Shown piece after piece: positions 57,962-64,000 of a DNA stretch of 64,000 bases. Source of the DNA: Apium graveolens (taxonomy: Eukaryota > Streptophyta > Magnoliopsida > Apiales > Apiaceae); contig NC_133649.1 in the NCBI RefSeq assembly GCF_009905375.1, positions 228,884,102 to 228,948,101 on the forward strand, given 5' to 3'. The notes beneath the pieces are model-generated. The model saw nothing but the letters and a program-made list of their open reading frames with translations, was not told the origin of the DNA and did not search any database. Within the stretch, counting starts at the first letter, position 1. Each line of letters opens with the position of its first letter. Made by a program: the position numbers and the translations under genes.

Positions 57962-59946
57962 TCACCAAACGGAGTCCAAATTAAATGGTTGCTCCTGCTG
58001 CTGCACAGAATTATCTAAAGCCCTACCCGTAAAAGTAGAAGCTGCCAAATTAGATGAAAAAAGTTGCTCATTTCCATAAGCAGGCATTAGTCCTTGTGGC
58101 ATAAATGCTGTATTGTCCATGCTAGTACTTGTATTAATACTTTCTCTTGCCTGATAACTCCTTAACTGTAATGCCTTAAGAAGCAATGAGTTCATTGATA
58201 GGTTTGAGTTTAACAAGCTTGAAGGCCACGAGAGTGATGGAAGCAGGCTACTAGCTGCTTCACATGCTGCATTCCACGAGGTGATATTAGAAATGTTGGT
58301 GAGGTCAGTGTCGCAGAGGATGTTGTTATTGCTGCTGTTAATAAGTTGAGTTGAGGAATTTCCAACATTGTTTAGGTTGGGTAAGTGATCAAAATCTCCG
58401 AATTCATTCATATTTATGTTGGTATCGCAATTGGGTGAATCTAGAGATTGTGGTGAAGATGCTGTTTGTTGTGGTTTCTTCACTGCTGAGGTCTTTTGGA
58501 AGATCCTACACACCACCCATTCTTCCTGAATGAACATAGATAAAAAGATTATGCTACATATCAAATTGATGAAAAGAATAACTATTTAGTTTATATTCAA
58601 TTCATCAAGTCGGCTTTAGAATAATAATATAATTAAGATGCATTCCTCTAACGTTTTAGATGGACGGGTTCCATTACATGATATTTGAGCTCAAACTAAT
58701 GTTTTAGATGGATTGATTTCTTGACAAATAGTTCAAAAAGATTTGATATGTAAGTATAAGAAGATCAAATTACCAAATTAAATTAAGAAAATATTACTCC
58801 TATTTGTCTACCTGAAATTATTATAATTGTTACCTTGGTGGGTTTAAAGGCCTGCTTGCTTTCGAGTCTGTATTCATGCATCACCCAGTTGGTTTTCTCG
58901 CCCTTGGGAGCTCTTCCCCTATAAAAGACCAGAGTTTTCTTCATGCCAACCAACACTGATGAACCTCCATGATATATCTCCTTGTCTTTCCCTGTTGTTT
59001 TCCAGTACCCCGCCTCGGTAGCCCGATTTGTTCGCAGCCCAGTTGGGTATTTTCTATCCCTTAAGCTGAAAAAATACCATTCCTTTTCTCCCATTGAAGC
59101 TTTTGCTACAATGTTGAAAATCTAACCAATTGGTATACTAGAGTAATTATAGTCGTAGGAATTTGCAACATTATAATAGATATCATTTGATCTTCTAGTA
59201 TTTATACACATATAATTCTAATTATTATTTCTTCGTAAAGAGATAGCTACATATATGGATTTAGAAATACATTGAGTAGATAAAAGAAGATTATCGTGTA
59301 TATTAACAGTCTAAACTCTATTATTATAAGGTTTGTTAGGATACGGTAAAAATTAAATACATGCCGGTTTGGTCCAACAAGTGGTATAATACAAAACTTT
59401 TACCAATAGAGTTTAGACTGATTAACATTAACTAAAGTCTGCAGTTATTGTTCATTTTTAGAACACAACTTGTAATACTGGAAGAAAAGGCGCGGCATAT
59501 ATACTAGCTTAATTAAATTCCGTGAGAGATGCTAATATATTTATTTAAATACATAGATCTTTACATAATACAAGAGATAAAAACTTACATGAATACATGC
59601 ATGCTGAAGAGTGACGAGTATATCAATATGTAACAAAATTACATAGACGAAGAGTTTTTATGAAATATATATATGTACGTGAACCGGTAACATAAGTGGC
59701 AAAAGATGGAATAGTTGGAGCTTAATATTGTTCATGTAAAACATAGGTGTGTGTGTTTCTATAGTGAGAACTCAGCTAGATACCTGGAAGATCCCAAGGT
59801 TCAGACTTGTTGAGATCAACATCTGTAATTGCTCTTGAAGTAAAACTAAAATCCGAAACCTTCTGACCTAAATAATATGTAATGAGTTCTTCATCTGTTG
59901 GATGAAACCTGAATCCGGGAGGAAGATTTTCCTCCATATTACTCAT
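57962..59946 (-). CDS. NAC-domain transcription factor (NAM/CUC3-like group), 3 exons, 332 residues
   Basis: Exons on the minus strand: 59784-59946, 58834-59105 and 57962-58525, all with GT/AG borders and phases that fit (1, then 0). The NAC domain is complete: [19 protein letters not shown] (subdomain A), [13 protein letters not shown] (B), [20 protein letters not shown] and [13 protein letters not shown] (C), [17 protein letters not shown] and [10 protein letters not shown] (D), and [11 protein letters not shown] (E). The C-terminal half is Ser/Asn-rich, usual for a NAC activation region. WKTTGKD instead of the commoner [17 protein letters not shown] and the AI(T)DVDLNK block suggest the CUC3/ANAC038/039/058 branch. 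I see no miR164 target site. Expected role: nuclear DNA-binding regulator of development. ATG at 59946 (MSNMEEN) or 59937; an in-frame stop lies just upstream. Intron 1 holds a MITE. It is the only intact cellular gene here. Confidence 0.92.
59307..59420. mobile_element. 114-bp MITE in NAC intron 1
   Basis: Perfect 16-bp inverted termini CAGTCTAAACTCTATT and AATAGAGTTTAGACTG, flanked by ATTAA at 59302-59306 and 59421-59425. The interior also has partly complementary GGTAAAA and TTTTACC. Family not recognised. Confidence 0.7.
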
Positions 59947-60028
59947 CTTCGATTATTTTTATGCAGTGCTACAAAGCCCAGAGATCGAATGAGAATCGAT
60001 CCGTCTAAGTACGGAAGGACTGAAGCAA

Positions 60029-60038
60029 TGTATATATC
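60029..60038 (-). promoter_or_regulatory. Possible NAC TATA box
   Basis: Minus GATATATAC about 90 bp upstream of the NAC ATG, a plausible core promoter. Motif evidence only. Confidence 0.35.
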
Positions 60039-62935
60039 AGTGGTTGTGGATACTGGTATATCTAAACATCAAACTTCAAGAAGAAGCATGCATAAATTAC
60101 TGGTTTGTCTTTGTTTTTATCTTGCTGATTGTAGCTAACACTTTGACAAAGATGGTTGATAAGACTTTCTATTTTTTTGCCTTGATTATGTATTTCTTAT
60201 GTTATGAGTTTTTACCAGTATAATGCCTGATATTGATAAATTATGTTAAGTAGATATAAAGCTCAGTACCGAGTTGGCTGATTAATTTTACTACTAATAT
60301 TATTTTGTTCCTTTAATTTGGTTTTCTTCCGGTACAGCATGTGTGCATTACTTAGTAATTAATACGTAGCAGATATGTTGCATATGCCAAATAAGACACA
60401 AATGCAGGGATCAGAGTTAAATGATGCATCTACATTATTTTCACTCAAAATACTTATAAAATTATTAAAGAAAATTTGGTGTAAATTTGAATCTAAGTCC
60501 CTCATCATCGATAATATAAGTAACCATCAATTTTGGCTTATTAACACCAAAAATTGATATAAATTTGGGAGATCATATTACTTTATCTAGATTTTAAGAT
60601 TTTGGTTATTTAAAGAACTTTTTAGGGTACTAGATTAATATTTGCTTATCATGGATATGGTGTATATATAAACTTTGAGTAAAATTTTTGTATGAACTAA
60701 AAGTAGATTCTTTTTCATTAAATTTTTTACTCTCGCCCCTATTTTCGAATCATTAGGTTAAAATCTGTTATTGTTGTAATTAGGGGCGGTCTTTATTCAC
60801 GAGATCCTCTAAGTAGGTTAAATTTTTTTAAATCCTCCTAGGCAAGTTATTTTAGTATCTAGCATAAAAAGATATTAAATCCAATATCCATATTTTCGAT
60901 TTGCAAAATTTGCAGAAAAGATTTACATAGAACAAGAAATCGTGGAAAAGAATTTCACCAAACAAAATTCAAAATTTATAATAATTACTTTCATTATGTG
61001 CAAGGTCTGAAATTTGCTATGTATTTTAGGATCATCTCTTATTTTAATTATAAGTAAATAAGAGCATCTTTTATCTTCTTAAATTGCGATCTAATTATAA
61101 TTTTACTCTCTATTCCACTTTTCAGCAACCCTCTCTAAATTTATTCTTAAAACTAAATTTTAATTTTTTTTAGGAAATATGCCCCTAAATCCTAGATACC
61201 TCATGTCATGATTTATATTGTTTGCCCACTCAGGACCACCCCGGTTGTAATCATGCATTAGAACAAATTAGCAATTTGCAGAAATTGCATGAATATATAT
61301 TATTATATAAAAATTGTAGGGCTAACTTGTCCAACTACCTTCAACCAATTTTACCCACCAAATCGATTGGTTAACCTCATTCCTCTCCAATGGGAACATA
61401 GACTCAATCAACTATCATTATCAACTAATAACACTGCTATATATATGTAAAAAAACAAAAGATGAAGTATCCTGGTTACAGCTATTCCCATTTGTTTATA
61501 TGATTTGTATTTCTGTTCCTGTGTATGTCAATACTTAGCAAAATTGTACAAATAAAAACGGGAAAGTCCGGTTGTGACACTTGTAGCTGCAGGTACTTGT
61601 CATGTCATGTTCTAGGTCTAACAAATATATATGTCAACAAATATATAGAAATATGTTCTCTCTGCACTCGTCCCTTTTTATAATTCGTTAGAATTTTGTC
61701 GAAAATATGGGGATATCCGTAATTTGTAATTTTTCGAATAGATGGACCACTCATTCGCTGTTATCCCAAAAAATACAGTTGATAATTCTAATAAGAGGGT
61801 GTGGGGAAACTAATTTTTTTTGAAATTATTATATAACCATTTGACAATATCTTAAAATTGAAGAGGCCTTGTTTTAAAGCCTGGGATTTTGAGACTCGAC
61901 CCCCAAAATTAGTGTTCTGTCCATTATTTCTCCATTATTCAATCTCCATCCATCAATATCAATCGATTAAGTCCATTTTCGCTCTCCCATCTCCTCTTTT
62001 ATTTATTTATCATTTTTTTTAATAAAATCAAAATCTAATTCTTTTCGGGTAATATCTTATCGAGTACCTTGTTATTGAGTTTGCGAGTCGTGCAAATTTT
62101 TTTAGGATATTAGTATTTTATGTTGTGATGTTTTTCTATTTTTTGTTGTCTGTTTCGGTAGTCGCTCTGAGAAATATTCATATGATACTTGTATTAGATC
62201 TGGGACGGTGGAGGATATAGCAAAAGCACACCTTTCAAAAAAAAAATATTCGTATTTTAGGGACATTTGTTGCTCCAATATTAGTTCATATAATTGATAG
62301 TTTTGAATATTGGGTTATACAATTTGGTGAAGGTCAATTATGTTACCAGCTTACTACTAGTTTCGGAATTAATGTAGGTTAGATTACTCGAGATGTCATT
62401 ATAATACTTTTTATATTAAAGAATTTGAATATTTTATATATTAAACAATATGAAATCAAAACAGTTATTTAACTAGCTCGATTTTTGTTTCATAATCAGG
62501 TTGTAGTTAACAGTTCGAAAATTTGTAGACTAGGATTCAATATTTTAATAAATTTTTCCACTCTGTTCCCCAAAAATTGAAGAGACCAGATTATCAATTG
62601 ACAGAAAATTATAATTTGACAACAATGAAAAATACGTAGGACCTTAATTATAATTTAACATTGGACAACTGAGAGATTACTCGCGGAGTTTGAGTGGTTA
62701 CAGTAGCGACCAACCCACACGACTGTATCTTATTTTAAAAGCTTATTTCGATATATTATCTGTTCATCTCCTTCATTTCTGCTTGAAGCCTCGAATTTTT
62801 CAATCCTACCACGAACCTTTTTGTACTTCATATAGAATATAGTTTCCTGCGTGATATACATTTTTTATTAGAGTTTCTAGAACAAAGAATAAACGCACAC
62901 ACATTCACTAATTAAAAGCTGATACCAGAGTTGTG
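60039..62935. other. NAC upstream region and intergenic, no gene seen
   Basis: AT-rich DNA with short ORFs only (59902-60138, 60375-60557), none with a known domain. The first kilobase is the likely NAC promoter. No RNA gene recognised. Confidence 0.5.
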
Positions 62936-62939
62936 ACTA

Positions 62940-63120
62940 ATTAGCTCTGTTATTGACCGGTCGATTTTTCAAAAATCATCGATAAATTACTTAAAAATCG
63001 GTCAAAAATATTTATCCGATTTCTAATAAATCGCTGATAAATTATTCGATTTTTTAAAAATCGTCCGATAAATTGTAAATTAATACCTTACCGAATAATT
63101 CTGATTTTCGAAATCTGTAA
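62940..63120. repeat. Short interspersed motif cluster
   Basis: Variants of ATCGGTCAAAAAT, CCGATTT and AATCG(A/T)(T/C)GATAAATTA recur about six times in both orientations within 170 bases, reminiscent of subterminal repeats of a DNA transposon. No terminal inverted repeats were found. Confidence 0.4.
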
Positions 63121-63555
63121 CACTGCTAAACACCAAGTTCATTCCTATCTACTCATGACCACATATTGAACTGTTCGTTGTTGTAGTATTTGAGATTGTT
63201 ATTCAGGTAAGTGCGAGGCAATTATTTGTTTGAGTTTGAACCTGAAACAAGGCCCACTAGCAAATGATATTTAGCCCACACTATTGATAAACTTCATTGT
63301 TTTCACCGTTGAAATGTACTAAAGCTTAAAATGAAGAAGAAGGTCTATTGAGAGCATTGCTTGAAAATACATTAAAGTTTCTTACGAAATGTAAACTAGC
63401 TAGCTTCTATATTTATAACAATCTAATGGTAGTACTAATTAATCAGAAGATTATATGCTTTAATTCTAACTTAACTAAAAGCATCTACATACAATCTCTT
63501 CTAATCAACTCGTCCAGCAGGCAGATGACAACGAGAGGAGGTTGTACTCATATGT
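63121..63555. other. Spacer, no gene seen
   Basis: No recognisable coding sequence; it may hold the decayed 3' LTR flank of the copia fragment to the right. Confidence 0.3.
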
Positions 63556-64000
63556 AGTGTCTGTAGCTTTGTTACAGTGTGCTGAAGTCTGTGAAGCTGA
63601 TATATCAGCTCTAATATCACCCTTCAAGTTAGGAGTGGGTAAAGAAGACAATCTTAACTTGGACAAGAGGAGATTTTGAACCGAGGAGATGGAATGGATT
63701 TAGTAAAAAGGTCAGCTAGCTAGTTGAGCAGTAGTAGGAAAGATAGGTCAACAGTCAACTCAATAATACCATCAAGAACCTTTCTATCTCAATATGTTTT
63801 CTACGTTCATGGAAAACTGAAGTTTTAGCAGTACAAATTGCAGATTGATTATCATAATAGAGTGTGACATGTATTAAATTGGTCACACAAAATTCAGCCA
63901 ACAAACAAACGAGCCAAGTAACTTCGGCAGCACAAGCAAGAGCCCTGTACTCAAATTCAGAAGATGACCTGGAAATAGTTAACTATTTCTTGAATTTCCA
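63556..64000 (-). pseudogene. Copia RNase H end fragment
   Basis: Minus translation reads ISRSSSEFEYRALACAAEVT, WLVCLLAEF, LYYDNQSAICTAKTSVFHE and RRKHIEIERF, the end of a Ty1/copia RNase H. Continuation to the left is broken by stops (remnants ADLFTKSIPSS-like and LSKLRLSS-like in shifted frames). The element runs off the right edge, so its RT and integrase are outside. It looks like the Ale/Retrofit group, uncertain. Confidence 0.8.

Noticed and set aside
63348..63557. 69-codon plus ORF
   Set aside because: No domain and it abuts a copia remnant on the other strand.

Overview
This is nuclear DNA of a flowering plant, almost certainly a eudicot. It is AT-rich, has intron-bearing genes, and is dominated by plant retrotransposon lineages (Athila, Tekay chromovirus, Sirevirus), a Helitron, a hAT MITE and one NAC transcription factor gene. 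The repeats look like those of an umbellifer (carrot/celery family), but that is only an impression. I see no bacterial, organellar or CRISPR features.

Layout. 1-1570: a large foldback (inverted-repeat) element cut by the window edge. 2224-2917: a clean non-autonomous hAT element with an 8-bp target-site duplication (TSD). 3746-6058: a CACTA-like left end with subterminal repeats and a possible right end. 6229-7791: a decayed, intron-containing Helitron-linked gene with three related symmetrical mini-exons followed by a Helitron replication/helicase fragment.

8022-53323 is one nested retrotransposon stack of 45.3 kb. The host is an Athila-type Ty3/gypsy element on the minus strand (about 11.3 kb of its own sequence, TSD GAAAT). 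Three younger elements sit inside it: a Tekay chromovirus with 3.4-kb LTRs at 10091-22789 (plus, TSD CATCT), a scrambled Tekay-like element with 4.2-kb LTRs at 23911-37900 (minus, TSD TCTCT), and a pol-less Sirevirus-like copia element at 42716-50036 (minus, TSD AAGGT). The stack splits the Helitron, whose 3' end is at 53436.

To the right are a related Athila solo LTR (53673-55714) that carries a nested copia solo LTR, a copia LTR fragment, a second gypsy gag pseudogene (56340-57495), the only intact-looking cellular gene (a three-exon NAC transcription factor, 57962-59946, minus, with a 114-bp MITE in intron 1), 3.6 kb of gene-poor sequence, and a copia RNase H fragment running off the right edge.

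None of the retrotransposons can make a complete polyprotein as read; their frames are broken by nonsense codons, frameshifts, deletions or insertions. Yet the LTR pairs are only about 1-1.6 percent diverged by hand count, so the stack grew recently and some members were probably mobilised in trans. The most unusual signal is a GC-rich palindrome block just upstream of a TATA box in each of three Athila-type promoters (LTR, internal extra ORF, related solo LTR). The stem sequence differs between families but the architecture is the same.
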